The notes beneath the pieces are model-generated. The model made no database searches and was not told the DNA's origin. It worked only from the letters and a program-made list of their open reading frames with translations. DNA of 64,000 bases from Verrucomicrobiia bacterium. Its GTDB lineage: Bacteria; Verrucomicrobiota; Verrucomicrobiia; Limisphaerales; CAIMTB01. A program made the translations under genes and the position numbers. The number at the start of each line of letters is the position of its first letter. The first letter of the stretch is position 1. The stretch lies in the NCBI GenBank assembly GCA_019634625.1, contig JAHCBA010000034.1, forward strand, positions 1 to 64,000. The letters are read 5' to 3'. Of this stretch, positions 27,257 to 36,345 are shown in pieces.

Positions 27257-28206
27257 GCGACCCCCGCGGCCACCAGGTGAAGTTCTCCCACAGCGTCCCG
27301 ACGCACCGCCACCGGCACGCCAAAGGTCCGCGACAAATGCGCCTCGGTCAGCACCGAGGCCTGGGGCCCGCACTGGCATTGGCCCCTCCGAAACAACGCC
27401 GCATGGGTGGCGTGCCGCGCGGCAATCGACAGATCATGGGTCACGAACACGATCGTGATCCCCTTCTCCCGGTTCAATCCGGTCAACGTCCGCAACAGGC
27501 TCGAGGCCGCCGCCAGATCGAGTCCCGCCGTCGGTTCGTCCACCACCAGCAACAGCGGATCCCGCACCAGCGCCCGCGCAATCAGCGCCCGTTGTCGCTG
27601 CCCCCCGGACAACGTCCAGAGACTCCGCTCCCGCAGCAGGGGAATCCCCATCAACTCGAGCGACTGCCGCAGCCGCGCCCGGCGCCGTGCCCGGTCCAGC
27701 CTCAACCCCACGAACCCCCCGGATACGAATTCCTCCACCGTCGTCGGCAGCGACGGGTTCAGTTCCGTCTCCTGCGGCACAAACGCCAGCCGGGTCCGCT
27801 TCTGAAAATCCGGCCGCAGCGCGATGCGGCCCCGCTGCGGCTGGATCGCCCCCAGCAAGGCCTTGATCAAGGTGGTCTTCCCCTCGCCGTTCGGTCCCAG
27901 GAATGCCCAGAACTCCCCGGCCCGGATCTCCAGCGTGACATCCCGCAACACCGTCGTCCGCCCGTACCCCAGCGTCACCTGCTCCGCCACGACGATGGGG
28001 GGCTCGCCGGCCGTTCCGCCCGCCTCCGCCACCTCCGGCTGGCGGTCTTCCCGTTCCCCCGACCCCACAGCCTCCCCCGTCCCTTGCCCGGTGCGGTCTC
28101 CGTTCACTCCCCTGCCCGGCGCACCCGGTCGCAGCGCGGACAGGATCTCGTCCCGCCCGTGCAGCACCCGCCCTGTTCCCCCGACCGGGTCCGGCTCCAG
28201 ACTCAT
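27253..28206 (-). CDS. znuC: ZnuC-like ABC transporter ATPase
   Basis: A 317-residue ATPase. The N-terminal 80 residues are a poorly conserved, charged extension (MSLEPDPVGGTGRVLHGRDE and on). The core has Walker A GPNGEGKTT (Glu in place of the usual Ser/Ala/Cys), Q-loop AFVPQETELNPSLPTTVEEF, signature LSGGQRQRALIARAL, Walker B LLLVVDEPTAGLD and H-loop VTHD. Near the C-terminus FRRGQCQCG offers a CxC pair, possibly for metal sensing. It overlaps ZnuA upstream and ZnuB downstream. The TTVEEFV wording is typical of the ZnuC/MntA group. Confidence 0.88.
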   Translation of the reverse strand: MSLEPDPVGGTGRVLHGRDEILSALRPGAPGRGVNGDRTGQGTGEAVGSGEREDRQPEVAEAGGTAGEPPIVVAEQVTLGYGRTTVLRDVTLEIRAGEFWAFLGPNGEGKTTLIKALLGAIQPQRGRIALRPDFQKRTRLAFVPQETELNPSLPTTVEEFVSGGFVGLRLDRARRRARLRQSLELMGIPLLRERSLWTLSGGQRQRALIARALVRDPLLLVVDEPTAGLDLAAASSLLRTLTGLNREKGITIVFVTHDLSIAARHATHAALFRRGQCQCGPQASVLTEAHLSRTFGVPVAVRRDAVGELHLVAAGVA

Positions 28207-29300
28207 CGCGACGGTCCTCCCGGGTCCGCTCCGCCGAGGCCGCCCAGGCCGCCCAGCAGTTGCTCGAAGTTGTGCCGCAGCATGGCCTCGTAGGTTTCCG
28301 TCCCCGGACGCCCACCCGTCTGGTGGGCCATCGGCAGAATCCGGGCCCCGGTGCGCCCCGCCACAAACCGGGCATGCCGCGCCTCGAAGTAAGGGGCCGA
28401 CAGAATCAACCCGACGCCGTCCCGCTGCATCTCCGTGACCACCCGACGCAGATGCCGGGTGCTGGGCGGAACGCCCGGGCTGGGTTCGAGATAGACCAGC
28501 ACCTCGATCCCGCAGCGCCTCGCGAAGTAGGGCCAGAGATCGTGATCTCCGACCACCTTGCGGCCGCGGAAAGGCACCAGCCGCCCGAGCCACCCCTCCA
28601 GCCCGTGCCGCGCCCGGAACGCCTCCGCCTCGGCCACCGTGCCCAGTCCGGCAAACTCCCGCACCAACGTCTCCAGATCGTCCTCCCGTGCGCACTTCTC
28701 ACCCACCCACGCCACCGCAATCCGCTGCCGGAACGCCTCGTGCCGCTCCCGAAACTCCGCCGCCCACGCCGGGCGCAACGCCGTCAGCCGGTCCCGAATC
28801 GCAGCCGCCACCCGCAATCCCTCGAGGGGATCGAGCAGGTAATGGGGATTCCCGTCCTCATGAAAACTGCCCGGCACGGGCGCCCCTTCCCCGCCTTCCA
28901 GCGCTTCCACCCCCACGCCCGCATTGAGATTCCCAGGGCCGCCCGGCTTCACCGCCTCGTTCCTGACCCGCCGCATCAACCGTTCGAGCCAGGCGTTCTC
29001 CAGCCCCAACCCCACCTGCACGAAGAGTTCGGCGCGGTCCAATGCCACCGCCAGCCCGGGCTTCAACTCGATCTCATGCGGATCCTCCGGGCCGGCACTG
29101 AAGGACATCACGTCCACCCGTGCGCCACCCACCTCCCGCACCAGACCCTCGAGATCCGGAGTCGAGACGCATACCGGCACCGGCCCCACAGGCCTGTCCG
29201 CGGCGACGGCCCGAACACCGCCCCACCCGGCAAGACACGCGAGGATCGTCGCCGAAAGCAGACTCCCCCATCGACCCATCAGGACGTTCAGAGCATTCAT
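28203..29300 (-). CDS. znuA: ZnuA-like periplasmic metal-binding protein
   Basis: A 365-residue cluster A-I binding protein, first gene of the tightly coupled part of the operon. Strong ribosome binding site GGAGGAA before ATG 29300; signal peptide to about residue 34. The metal ligands of the family are in place: His75 (PEDPHEIELKP), His153 (GNPHYLLDP), His253 (VVGDHDLWPYF), and an acidic fourth position probably at Glu306 (SAPYFEARHA). The long His-rich loop of many ZnuA proteins is absent; only SFHEDGNPH precedes His153. Zinc specificity is inferred from context; three His plus an acidic ligand also occurs in manganese binders. Confidence 0.85.
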   Translation of the reverse strand: MNALNVLMGRWGSLLSATILACLAGWGGVRAVAADRPVGPVPVCVSTPDLEGLVREVGGARVDVMSFSAGPEDPHEIELKPGLAVALDRAELFVQVGLGLENAWLERLMRRVRNEAVKPGGPGNLNAGVGVEALEGGEGAPVPGSFHEDGNPHYLLDPLEGLRVAAAIRDRLTALRPAWAAEFRERHEAFRQRIAVAWVGEKCAREDDLETLVREFAGLGTVAEAEAFRARHGLEGWLGRLVPFRGRKVVGDHDLWPYFARRCGIEVLVYLEPSPGVPPSTRHLRRVVTEMQRDGVGLILSAPYFEARHARFVAGRTGARILPMAHQTGGRPGTETYEAMLRHNFEQLLGGLGGLGGADPGGPSR

Positions 29301-29373
29301 CGATACACTTCCTCCAACCCGCCAGGCACACGCCAGGCAGAGACAAGGGTTCAATCCGTTGCTTGAGGGTTGA

Positions 29374-30108
29374 CTACTGCGGCGGTCGCGCCGGGTTGTC
29401 CCCGGCATCGATCCGCGCCTTGAAACGCAGGGCCTGAATGACCTCCACATGCGCATCCACGAAGAGATAGTTCGCCGATCCGCGCGTGTGATCGGGCGAT
29501 GCCCCGCCCACCCGGTGCAGATCCGGTGCGATGTCGCTCACCACCCCGGGCCAGTTGCCCCGCCCGTTCTTCACCCAGTTCCGCGAATGAGTGTGGTCGG
29601 AATACACGCTCGGACTCAGGTCGACCGAACAGGCGAAGACACTGTGCGTCCGCGAAGGAAACCGCAGGCTGTCGATCCGCCGGAACGATTCCACCAGATT
29701 CCCAAACGGGTCGATCGCGTCCACCGCGGTGTACTCGTTGAGGATGTAGCTCGAGGCGTGGTTCGCCAACCGCACCCGGCCCTTCGGATCCGCCGGAGAA
29801 ATCCGCACCTCGTCCGCGTTCCCCAGATACGGCCGCAGGGTGACGATCCACGAACGGTTGGTGTCGGTGGTGCCGTGCGTGGTCGTCGGCAGCCACCCGT
29901 CGTGGTCGTCCGCGTACATCAACAGGGCCAGCCCGATCTGCCGGAGATTCGAGGCGCAACCCGCCTGGCGCGCCTTCGACTTGGCCGACGCCAGCGCCGG
30001 CAGCAGCAGGCTCGCCAGCACCGCCACAATGGCAATCACGACCAGCAGCTCAATCAGCGTGAACCCCCGCGACCCGCGCGCCCTTCCGATCTGGATGCAA
30101 TGCTTCAC
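29374..30108 (-). CDS. Prepilin-like protein upstream of znuA
   Basis: A 244-residue protein with GTG start at 30108 after GGGAGAA. Leader [20 protein letters not shown] (cut after Gly), helix to [18 protein letters not shown], then [20 protein letters not shown]. Motifs in the globular part are [20 protein letters not shown] and a degenerate end motif [20 protein letters not shown] (DG of H-X9-DG replaced by DA). It lies 73 bp upstream of znuA on the same strand. This is one of three places in the window where a prepilin-like gene is beside metal-related genes. Confidence 0.85.
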   Translation of the reverse strand: MKHCIQIGRARGSRGFTLIELLVVIAIVAVLASLLLPALASAKSKARQAGCASNLRQIGLALLMYADDHDGWLPTTTHGTTDTNRSWIVTLRPYLGNADEVRISPADPKGRVRLANHASSYILNEYTAVDAIDPFGNLVESFRRIDSLRFPSRTHSVFACSVDLSPSVYSDHTHSRNWVKNGRGNWPGVVSDIAPDLHRVGGASPDHTRGSANYLFVDAHVEVIQALRFKARIDAGDNPARPPQ

Positions 30109-30244
30109 TTCGTTTCTCCCGGGACCTGTGGGTTCCCCCGGATGCGTTCCGGAGGGGATGGTTGGACCGCCCTTCCTGGGGAAGGGCACCGTACCGCGGG
30201 TCGTTCGAAGAGGACGCAGGACACGTCCCGCCCGCGGCGCCAGG

Positions 30245-30280
30245 GGACCGACCCAGGACCGCCCGAATTCGGGTCGGTCC
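30245..30280 (-). terminator. Hairpin between the small Cys protein gene and the prepilin-like gene
   Basis: GGACCGACCC and GGGTCGGTCC form a perfect 10-bp stem, 7 bp after the stop at 30287 on the minus strand. There is no T-run. It could stop part of the transcripts so that the downstream znu genes are made at a lower level, or simply protect the 3' end. Confidence 0.5.
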
Positions 30281-30286
30281 GGGGTC

Positions 30287-30598
30287 CTACACGGGAGGAG
30301 CGCGACCGGGAAGCGGCGGGCAGTCGGTGGCGATCAGAACCGCGGTCACCCCCTGCTCGGGCAGATCCCGAACCCCGGCCACCCGGATGAACTCCGGCAT
30401 CGGCGCGGCCGTCGGGTCCACCTTGCCTTGCGCGAAGGCGACCACCACACAGTCCGGCTGATCGCAACCATGCCCGGCGTGCCACAGGTGATGCACCGCC
30501 GGCACCACCCCGGCGAAGGTGAGCAGCATCACGACGACCAGCAGCCCGGCCCCGATCAGGGACCGCCGCAGACTGTGTCGCTGGAGGGTGCCGCCCAT
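30287..30598 (-). CDS. Small membrane-anchored Cys/His protein at the head of the znu cluster
   Basis: A 103-residue protein starting [20 protein letters not shown] with a single hydrophobic segment ([20 protein letters not shown]). Directly after it lies a likely metal site, [20 protein letters not shown], then AQGKVDP, and a proline-rich end ([12 protein letters not shown]). The pattern (one helix, Cys pair, GK, Pro-rich tail) recalls DUF2946-like proteins and the gene at 53968-54345. The ATG at 30598 lies directly beside the candidate operator, so repressor binding would block initiation. Function unknown; sensing or passing metal in the periplasm is possible. Confidence 0.65.
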   Translation of the reverse strand: MGGTLQRHSLRRSLIGAGLLVVVMLLTFAGVVPAVHHLWHAGHGCDQPDCVVVAFAQGKVDPTAAPMPEFIRVAGVRDLPEQGVTAVLIATDCPPLPGRAPPV

Positions 30599-30599
30599 T

Positions 30600-30614
30600 T
30601 GCAATTCGTTTGCA
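30600..30614. promoter_or_regulatory. Candidate Zur-like operator, site 2
   Basis: TGCAATTCGTTTGCA is a perfect inverted repeat TGCAA-N5-TTGCA immediately upstream of the start at 30598 and so at the head of the whole znu cluster. It differs from site 1 (23737) at only two of 15 positions although the flanking DNA is unrelated. The 100 bp to its right recur at 40935-41038. Confidence 0.55.
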
Positions 30615-30703
30615 GTTTAGGAATCCGGGGCCAGCCGGCAATGGTTTTCGTGGTCGGGTCGCTGTGATTTCTGCCGCACATGTTCCCACCCCTCAGGGAA
30701 CCG
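30600..30703. repeat. 100-bp duplicated segment, copy 1
   Basis: Contains the operator-like palindrome, a stretch TGGTTTTCGTGG, and the block GTGATTTCTGCCGCACATGT followed by TCCCACCCCTCAGGGAACCG. The last part can fold (GTTCCC...GGGAAC on minus). The second copy is at 40935-41038. The interval from here to 30874 holds no gene that I recognise. Confidence 0.75.
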
Positions 30704-30874
30704 CCATGAAACCTTCCCAGTGCGGCGGCTTGAGCACTTCCAGCCGATCCGCCGCCCGAACTGAATTGCCGTACTCGATCTCAGCATCGGCGTTGGCGCG
30801 GAGCACCGTCTCGTCGATCGGCGGGGTGTGCTGCCGCATCTGTCGCCCCGCTCCTGGGTCGTCATGGGCGGGAT

Positions 30875-31297
30875 TCAGGGCTCGCCGGCGGCTGGATTCA
30901 TGGCTTTCAAGCCAGGCCGCGTGTAGTCCGCGATATTGCGCGTGGCAATGATCAGGTCGTGCCGTCGCGCCGTGGCGGCGATAAAGCTGTCGGGCATGGG
31001 CATGGGACAGCCTTTCCGGCTGAACTCCGCCTCCTGTCGCCCCCACACGGTCGCAACGCTGGTATTGAAGTTCAGAATTCGATCTTCCATCGCCTCCACC
31101 AGACGGTTCAGCCAGGCCTGAAGGGCGCGTTTCCTGGACCCTTCGGAGAGAAGAGCGATGCCCGTCTGCAACTCTCCAATGACATGGCTGCTGGTGTAGA
31201 TGGCGTCGGCGTGGGCCTCCAACCAGGTGAGCACCCTGGCGTCGGGATGCGGCTTGGTCCGTTCGCTCAGAATGTCCGTATCAACGAGCCAGTTCAT
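30875..31297 (-). CDS. vapC: PIN-domain toxin (VapC/FitB type)
   Basis: A 140-residue PIN-domain RNase: LVDTDILSERTKPHPDARVL, TSSHVIGELQTGIALL, MPMPDSFIAATARRHDLIIA and TRNIADYTRPGL. The acidic residues D6, E42 (of GELQTG) and D104 (of PDSFIAA) are in place; positions are approximate. It overlaps the end of an AbrB-type gene by 17 bp, the normal arrangement of an AbrB/PIN pair. Confidence 0.88.
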   Translation of the reverse strand: MNWLVDTDILSERTKPHPDARVLTWLEAHADAIYTSSHVIGELQTGIALLSEGSRKRALQAWLNRLVEAMEDRILNFNTSVATVWGRQEAEFSRKGCPMPMPDSFIAATARRHDLIIATRNIADYTRPGLKAMNPAAGEP

Positions 31298-31535
31298 GTT
31301 TCGGGCGGTACATCTGGCGTCGGCGCTGCGGAAGTTCCAGTGAATGCGGGCACTCCATGTAGATGCCGAACCAATCGCCGCCGTCCTTCACCTTCCGCAG
31401 GGTCAGGACCTGGGTTTCCGGATTGTCCTCGACCACGAAATGGTCACCCGCTTGCAGATGGCAGCGCTCGCGGACCGACTGCGGAATCACGATCTGGCCG
31501 CGGCTCGAAAGCGTCGTCGTCACCCCAGTAAGCAA
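31281..31535 (-). CDS. AbrB/SpoVT-type antitoxin
   Basis: An 84-residue protein with the swapped-hairpin DNA-binding motif LSSRGQIVIPQSVRERCHLQ, then AGDHFVVEDNPETQVLTLRK. The C-terminal part would bind the toxin. The toxin start lies inside its 3' end. The gene is 4 bp from the end of the RND pump gene on the same strand. Confidence 0.88.
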   Translation of the reverse strand: MLTGVTTTLSSRGQIVIPQSVRERCHLQAGDHFVVEDNPETQVLTLRKVKDGGDWFGIYMECPHSLELPQRRRQMYRPKHELAR

Positions 31536-31538
31536 TAC

Positions 31539-34500
31539 TTACCGGTCCAACCGCGTCAATCGGCAAACCGGCCCGGGGCTCAGAACGGCACCATGAACCA
31601 GCGAATAGACCGCGGGAACCAGCACCAGGGTGATCACCGTGGATCCCATCAGCCCCCCGATGACCGCCCGGGCCAGCGGCGCCTGGGCGTCCGCTCCCTC
31701 CCCGACCCCGAGGGCCAGAGGCAGCAGGCCCAGGGCGGTGGTCAGGGTGGTCATCAGGATCGGCCGCAACCGGCGGCGCCCCGCCTCCCTGACCGCATCG
31801 GACACGGGCATGCCCTCACGACAAAGCCGGCTGGCCTGGTCCACCAGGAGAATCGCGTTGTTCACCGTGATTCCCGCAAGCATCACGCAGCCGATTCCCG
31901 ATTGCAGATTGAAGGTGGTCTGGGTGAGCAGCAGGGTGAGCACCACCCCGACCGCAGCCATCGGCGCCGCCACCATCACGATGAGCGGGTCGCGCAGCGA
32001 CTCATACTGGCACGCCAGCACCATGAACACCAAAGCCAGCGCGAGACCAATGGCCAGGGTGAAATCCCGGCGCGCGGCCTGCTGCTCCTCGTAGGCGCCC
32101 GCCAGCCGGAACAGGTAGCCCGAAGGCCTCGGGATCGTGTCCAGCGCCGCCAGAATGTCGCGCGCCACGTCGCCCAACGGTCGATCGCCCAAATTGACCC
32201 GGACCGTCACCAGCCGCTGCTGGTCCCGGCGTTCAATCTCGGTGGGCGCCCGGCTGTACAGGTCGGTCACCACGTTGCGCAGGGCCACCAGATCTCCGGT
32301 GGGCGTCCGCAAGGTCAGGTCGAGCACCTGGTCCATGGACAAACTCTGCGCATCGGCGAGTTGAACGAGGATGCGATAGGCCTGCCCTTCGGTCCGATAC
32401 TCACCCGCCTGGGATCCCGCAATCGCGGTCTGCAAGGCCTCAGACACGTCCCGCGCGCTGAGCCCGAGGTTCGCCGCCTTGTCCCGGTCCACCCGCAACT
32501 CCCGCTGCGGCACCCCCTCATCGAACCCCAGGTCCACATCGGCCACCCCAGGAATCGGGGCCACCACTTCCGCCGCCCGCTGCGCCAGCGCGCGCAGCGT
32601 GTCGAGTTCATAGCCGCGCACTTCAATCTCGATCCCGGACTCGCCACCCCCAAGAAGGCGGTTCAGCAGAAACTGCCCCTCCCGGGCCCGCACCCGCACC
32701 TCCATCCCCGGAATCCGATCCCCCAGCACCTCGCGCAAATGGGCGGCAATCTCCGTATTGGAACGCTGCCGTTGCGTCGCCGGGCCCAGGGACAAATCCA
32801 TCTCCACGGTTCCGGGAGCGACTTCGACGACGTTTGCCCGCATCTCGGGCACCGCCTTGACCACCAGTGCCTCCATCCCCCGGGCGACCTCGTCCACCAG
32901 GTCCAGGCGCGTGCCGACCTCCATCTCCCCGTCGATCCGCACTTCCCCTTCATCGCTCGGCGGCATCAGTTCGGTCCCAATCTGCCGGCCCGCCACCACG
33001 CTACCTGCCAGGAGCGCCGCGGCAGCCAGCACGGTGACGGCCCGCCGGTGGACCGCCGCGCCCACGATCGCTGCATATCCCTCCTCAAGGCGCTGGAAGG
33101 CCCGCTCCGCCCCGCCGCCCAGTCGTGACCTCAGGGTGGCCTCCCCCTGGCCACGCACGGCACCGCGACCGGCCAGCAATCGGGCCGCCAGCATGGGGAC
33201 CAAACTCAGCGACACGCCCAGCGAGCAGACCAGCGAGAACGACACCACGTACGCCATCTCACGGAACAACTGCCCCGAGACGCCCTGGATAAAGACCACC
33301 GGCAGGAAGATCACCAGCGTGGTCAACGTGCTGGCGACAATCGCCGCCGCCACCTCGCCCGCCCCCCGGGAAGCGGCTGCCGCGGGCGCCTCGGTCCCGC
33401 TCGAGTGGCGCCGGAAGATGTTCTCCAGCACCACAATCGAACTGTCCACCATCATCCCCACCCCCAGGGCCAGACCCCCCAGCGACATCAGGTTCAGCGA
33501 GAAGCCCGAGAAGTACAGCAACGCGAACGTGGCCACGACCGAGATCGGGATGGACAGCGATATCACCAGCGTGCTCCGCCAGTCCCGCAGAAAGAACAGG
33601 AGCACCAGCACCGACAGCACGCCTCCGTACAGCACCGATCGCGCCACGTTGGCAATCGAGCGTTCGATGAAATTCCCTGAGTTCGACACAGCCAGGATTT
33701 CCAGCTGCGGGTAGTCGGCGTTGACCCGTTCGATCTCCTCCAGAATCGCCCGCGACACCTCGACCGTGTTGGCCTCCGCCTGCTTCCGAATCCCCACCCG
33801 CAGACCGCGTCGTCCGTTGACCCGGTCGATCTCCGTGGGCCGCTCGTAGGTGTCCAGCACGGTCGCGACCTGCCCAAGGGCCACCGGATCGCCATCCCGA
33901 ATCGCGATCACCGTGTTCCGGATCTCGTCCACATCCCGGAAGTGCGCCGGAGCCCGCAGCGCCAGTTCGTGGCGGCCTTCCTCGATCCGCCCGGAAGGAC
34001 GGTCCAGGTTGGCGTCGCGCAACGCCTGCAGGACCTGGTTCAAGGGCAGGCCCAGGGCCTCCAGCCGGATGGGATCCAGTTCCACGCGGATCTCCCGGTT
34101 GAATCCCCCAAATAGATCCACCTGGGCCACGCCGGGAATCCGGGCAAACCGGTACCGGATCTGCCGGTTGATCAGTTCGGTCATCTCGACCGGATCCATC
34201 CCGCTCGATATCCCCAGAATGACCACCGGGAAACCCTGGATGTCGAACTTCCCCACCCACGGCCGCCTCACATCCTCCGGCAGTTCGTTCAGTTCATCCT
34301 CGATCTTCGACTGCACCTCCAGCGCCGCCGCGTCAACGTCCTTCCCCCAGGCGAACTGGATCCGCAGATTGCTCCGCCCCTCCATGGACCTTGACTCGAT
34401 CCGCTCGACCCCGGGCACGGTGGCCACGATCTCCTCCAACATCTGCGTCACCTGGGCCTCGACCACCTCGGGACTGGCCCCGTCGTACCCGGTGCGCACA

Positions 34501-34637
34501 CTGACCGTGGGGAGTTCGATGCTCGGCAACAGGTCCACCTTGAGATGGCTCAACGCCGACAACCCCAGCGCCGTCACGATCAGCATCACCATGCTGGTGA
34601 ACACGGGCCGGCCGACGCTGAAGGCGGGCAGGCTCAT
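31539..34637 (-). CDS. RND efflux pump inner-membrane transporter (HAE-1/AcrB type)
   Basis: A 1032-residue protein of normal RND length. N-terminal helix [20 protein letters not shown]; porter motifs such as [20 protein letters not shown]; the proton relay helix [19 protein letters not shown]; the second half repeats the topology ([58 protein letters not shown]). It pumps drugs or other hydrophobic compounds out by proton exchange. The DSSIVV wording in helix 4 points to the multidrug rather than the heavy-metal (CzcA) group. It overlaps the adaptor gene by ATGA. No outer-membrane factor gene is nearby. Confidence 0.9.
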   Translation of the reverse strand: MSLPAFSVGRPVFTSMVMLIVTALGLSALSHLKVDLLPSIELPTVSVRTGYDGASPEVVEAQVTQMLEEIVATVPGVERIESRSMEGRSNLRIQFAWGKDVDAAALEVQSKIEDELNELPEDVRRPWVGKFDIQGFPVVILGISSGMDPVEMTELINRQIRYRFARIPGVAQVDLFGGFNREIRVELDPIRLEALGLPLNQVLQALRDANLDRPSGRIEEGRHELALRAPAHFRDVDEIRNTVIAIRDGDPVALGQVATVLDTYERPTEIDRVNGRRGLRVGIRKQAEANTVEVSRAILEEIERVNADYPQLEILAVSNSGNFIERSIANVARSVLYGGVLSVLVLLFFLRDWRSTLVISLSIPISVVATFALLYFSGFSLNLMSLGGLALGVGMMVDSSIVVLENIFRRHSSGTEAPAAAASRGAGEVAAAIVASTLTTLVIFLPVVFIQGVSGQLFREMAYVVSFSLVCSLGVSLSLVPMLAARLLAGRGAVRGQGEATLRSRLGGGAERAFQRLEEGYAAIVGAAVHRRAVTVLAAAALLAGSVVAGRQIGTELMPPSDEGEVRIDGEMEVGTRLDLVDEVARGMEALVVKAVPEMRANVVEVAPGTVEMDLSLGPATQRQRSNTEIAAHLREVLGDRIPGMEVRVRAREGQFLLNRLLGGGESGIEIEVRGYELDTLRALAQRAAEVVAPIPGVADVDLGFDEGVPQRELRVDRDKAANLGLSARDVSEALQTAIAGSQAGEYRTEGQAYRILVQLADAQSLSMDQVLDLTLRTPTGDLVALRNVVTDLYSRAPTEIERRDQQRLVTVRVNLGDRPLGDVARDILAALDTIPRPSGYLFRLAGAYEEQQAARRDFTLAIGLALALVFMVLACQYESLRDPLIVMVAAPMAAVGVVLTLLLTQTTFNLQSGIGCVMLAGITVNNAILLVDQASRLCREGMPVSDAVREAGRRRLRPILMTTLTTALGLLPLALGVGEGADAQAPLARAVIGGLMGSTVITLVLVPAVYSLVHGAVLSPGPVCRLTRLDR

Positions 34638-35824
34638 GGGGCCTCCGGTACCACAACGTCCTCCGGCACCACCCGTACCCGCGAACCGTCGTCGATCAGG
34701 TGCTGTCCCAGCGTCACCACCGGACCGGATGGCGTCGGTCCCCGCCATTCGATCCAGCCGTCCGCCTCAAGTCCCGTCCGGGCAGGCTGCCAGGCCACCC
34801 GGTCACCCGGCTCCACCACGACAAAGATCCCCTCCCGCCCGTCACGCCGGGCCAGCGCCCGGGATGGCACAGCCAGCACGTCTTCCACCCCGTCCAGCAC
34901 CAGGGTAACCCGCACGAACATCCCCGGCTTGAGCCTTTGATCAGGATTGGAAAGGGCCACTTCGACCCGCGCCTGGCGACTCGTGGCCCGGAATACCGGC
35001 GCCACCCGCTCGATCCGCCCGACGAAGACCTCACCCGGAAAGGCGTCGGTCTCCACCCTCGCCTCCAGCCCGGCCTGCAGTCGGCTGTAATCCCGCTCCA
35101 CCACCGAGATCACCGCGAGGATCGGATCGAGCTGCACAATCAGGAACAGCGGCTCGTTGGCCGACACGGTCTGCCCTTCGTCCACATACCGCTCGGCGAC
35201 GCGCCGCTCCCTGTCCCCCTCGCTCCAATCCGCGGTCACCCGCGTGTATCCATGCCGGATGCGGGCGGACTCGAGCACGGCGGCCGCCCGCCGGATCTGC
35301 GCCTCGGCCACCTGCACCTGGGATTCCTTCTGCATGAGGTCGGCACGCGCGACGTCATGCTCGGCATCCGAGGCGATGCCGCGTTCGCGAAGCAGTTCGA
35401 TCCGGCCATTCTCCCGGCGCGAGATCTCCAGGGCATTCGCCGCCTGGCTGCGGTTGGCCTCGGCCACCGCCAGTTCCGCTTCCGCCTGTCGTTCGTCCTG
35501 GGCGAACTCCGCCGCATCCAGGAGGGCGACCACCTGGTTGCGACTTACCGGGTCCGCCAAATCGACCGTCAGCCGTTCGATGCGGCCACCCACCTTCGGC
35601 GCCACCACCACCTTGTCCGCCGCTTCCAACGCGCCGCTGAAGGTTCTCCGCAGTTCCAGCGACCTCCTCACGGCCGGTTCCGCCCGAATCGCCGCCACGC
35701 GTTCCTCCTCCCGGGTTCCCCCGCCGCTCCTGCCCCCACCTCCCGACGGCGAACATCCCATCGCCAGGACCATCCACCAGGCCAGCACGCCCACCGCCCA
35801 TCCAATGCAACGGGGCACTGTCAC
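34634..35824 (-). CDS. RND adaptor (HlyD/MFP) lipoprotein
   Basis: A 396-residue periplasmic adaptor starting with GTG (35824). Lipobox LAMGC near residue 24. Barrel-sandwich halves [20 protein letters not shown] and [20 protein letters not shown] surround a coiled coil of about 90 residues ([20 protein letters not shown] and on). Beta-barrel and membrane-proximal parts follow ([40 protein letters not shown]). It joins the transporter encoded directly downstream to an outer-membrane channel. Confidence 0.9.
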   Translation of the reverse strand: MTVPRCIGWAVGVLAWWMVLAMGCSPSGGGGRSGGGTREEERVAAIRAEPAVRRSLELRRTFSGALEAADKVVVAPKVGGRIERLTVDLADPVSRNQVVALLDAAEFAQDERQAEAELAVAEANRSQAANALEISRRENGRIELLRERGIASDAEHDVARADLMQKESQVQVAEAQIRRAAAVLESARIRHGYTRVTADWSEGDRERRVAERYVDEGQTVSANEPLFLIVQLDPILAVISVVERDYSRLQAGLEARVETDAFPGEVFVGRIERVAPVFRATSRQARVEVALSNPDQRLKPGMFVRVTLVLDGVEDVLAVPSRALARRDGREGIFVVVEPGDRVAWQPARTGLEADGWIEWRGPTPSGPVVTLGQHLIDDGSRVRVVPEDVVVPEAP

Positions 35825-35980
35825 TCAGTCCAGTCCTCCAGATGGGGCGAACCGTTCATGCCGATGCCCCGGAGTCTAAGCGGATGCCCACGCCTCAAGC
35901 AATCGCAGGCTGACGCGTCGGGATGCCCACAGACCTTTGGGGCCTCGACACCGGGTGGGCCCGGAATAGTCTGCATCGCA

Positions 35981-36245
35981 TGCTCGCGAACCGGCTCGAC
36001 CCACCCCCGCCGCGCCGCCGCATCTCCCGCCCCACGCTCCTCCTGGTCATGAAGCCGTCTGGCAGCCCAAGCCTGTTCCCTACTGGCGCCCGGATTCGGA
36101 TCGCGAAGTCCCCGACGACGAAACGCGCCGCAACGTCGAAGCGGCCCGACTGCCCTTCGCCGAGATCATGACCGAACTCTTTGGCATCCCGATCTGCGAT
36201 GGGGAATTCGGCGGACTGCTGAATGGCACCATGATCGAGGTGGAG
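35981..36245 (+). pseudogene. Broken copy of the anchored protein gene at 44282
   Basis: The sequence from about 35938 matches that from about 44237: the same leader (GGTGGGCCCGGAATAGTCT), the same start MLANRLDPPPPRRRISRPTL, then a 331-bp deletion that shifts the frame, then the block ending FGGLLNGTMIEVE in another frame. It ends by fusion to the promoter-region repeat at 36265. The stretch 35825-35937 holds no gene. Confidence 0.88.
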
Positions 36246-36264
36246 GCAGCGGGACCATGGATGC

Positions 36265-36345
36265 GAGGAGCACCTTCACGCGCCCTCTATATCGCCCCAC
36301 GCGAAGGCAGTTGTCAGGGATATGTAAAGATTCGCCCAGCCGATC
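36265..36345 (-). repeat. Copy of the leader of the ankyrin gene
   Basis: About 80 bp equal to 40455-40535, which carry the first codons and the upstream region of the ankyrin protein gene: CACGCGCCCTCTATATCGCC, and GGCAGTTGTCAGGGATATGT followed by AAAGATTCG. On the minus strand CTTTACATATCCCTGACAAC may be a promoter. Here it lies just downstream of the ATPase gene and drives nothing intact. Confidence 0.7.

Noticed and set aside
25179-27323. A single 714-codon frame covering the znuB-like region and the anchor-M gene
   Set aside because: The part before 26423 is the wrong frame over the permease gene; the permease frame has clear ABC-3 helices and the overlap ATGA at 26420-26423 marks the real start.
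30105-30689. A 194-codon minus-strand frame across the candidate operator and the small Cys protein gene (and the similar start at 41024)
   Set aside because: The similarity of the two starts comes from the duplicated 100-bp segment; the rest has no homology and the overlapping small gene and the operator explain the DNA better.
31539-34637. The RND pump as a CzcA-type heavy-metal exporter belonging to the metal region
   Set aside because: Helix 4 has the [10 protein letters not shown] wording of multidrug-type pumps, not that of CzcA, and no metal-binding motif is visible in the adaptor.
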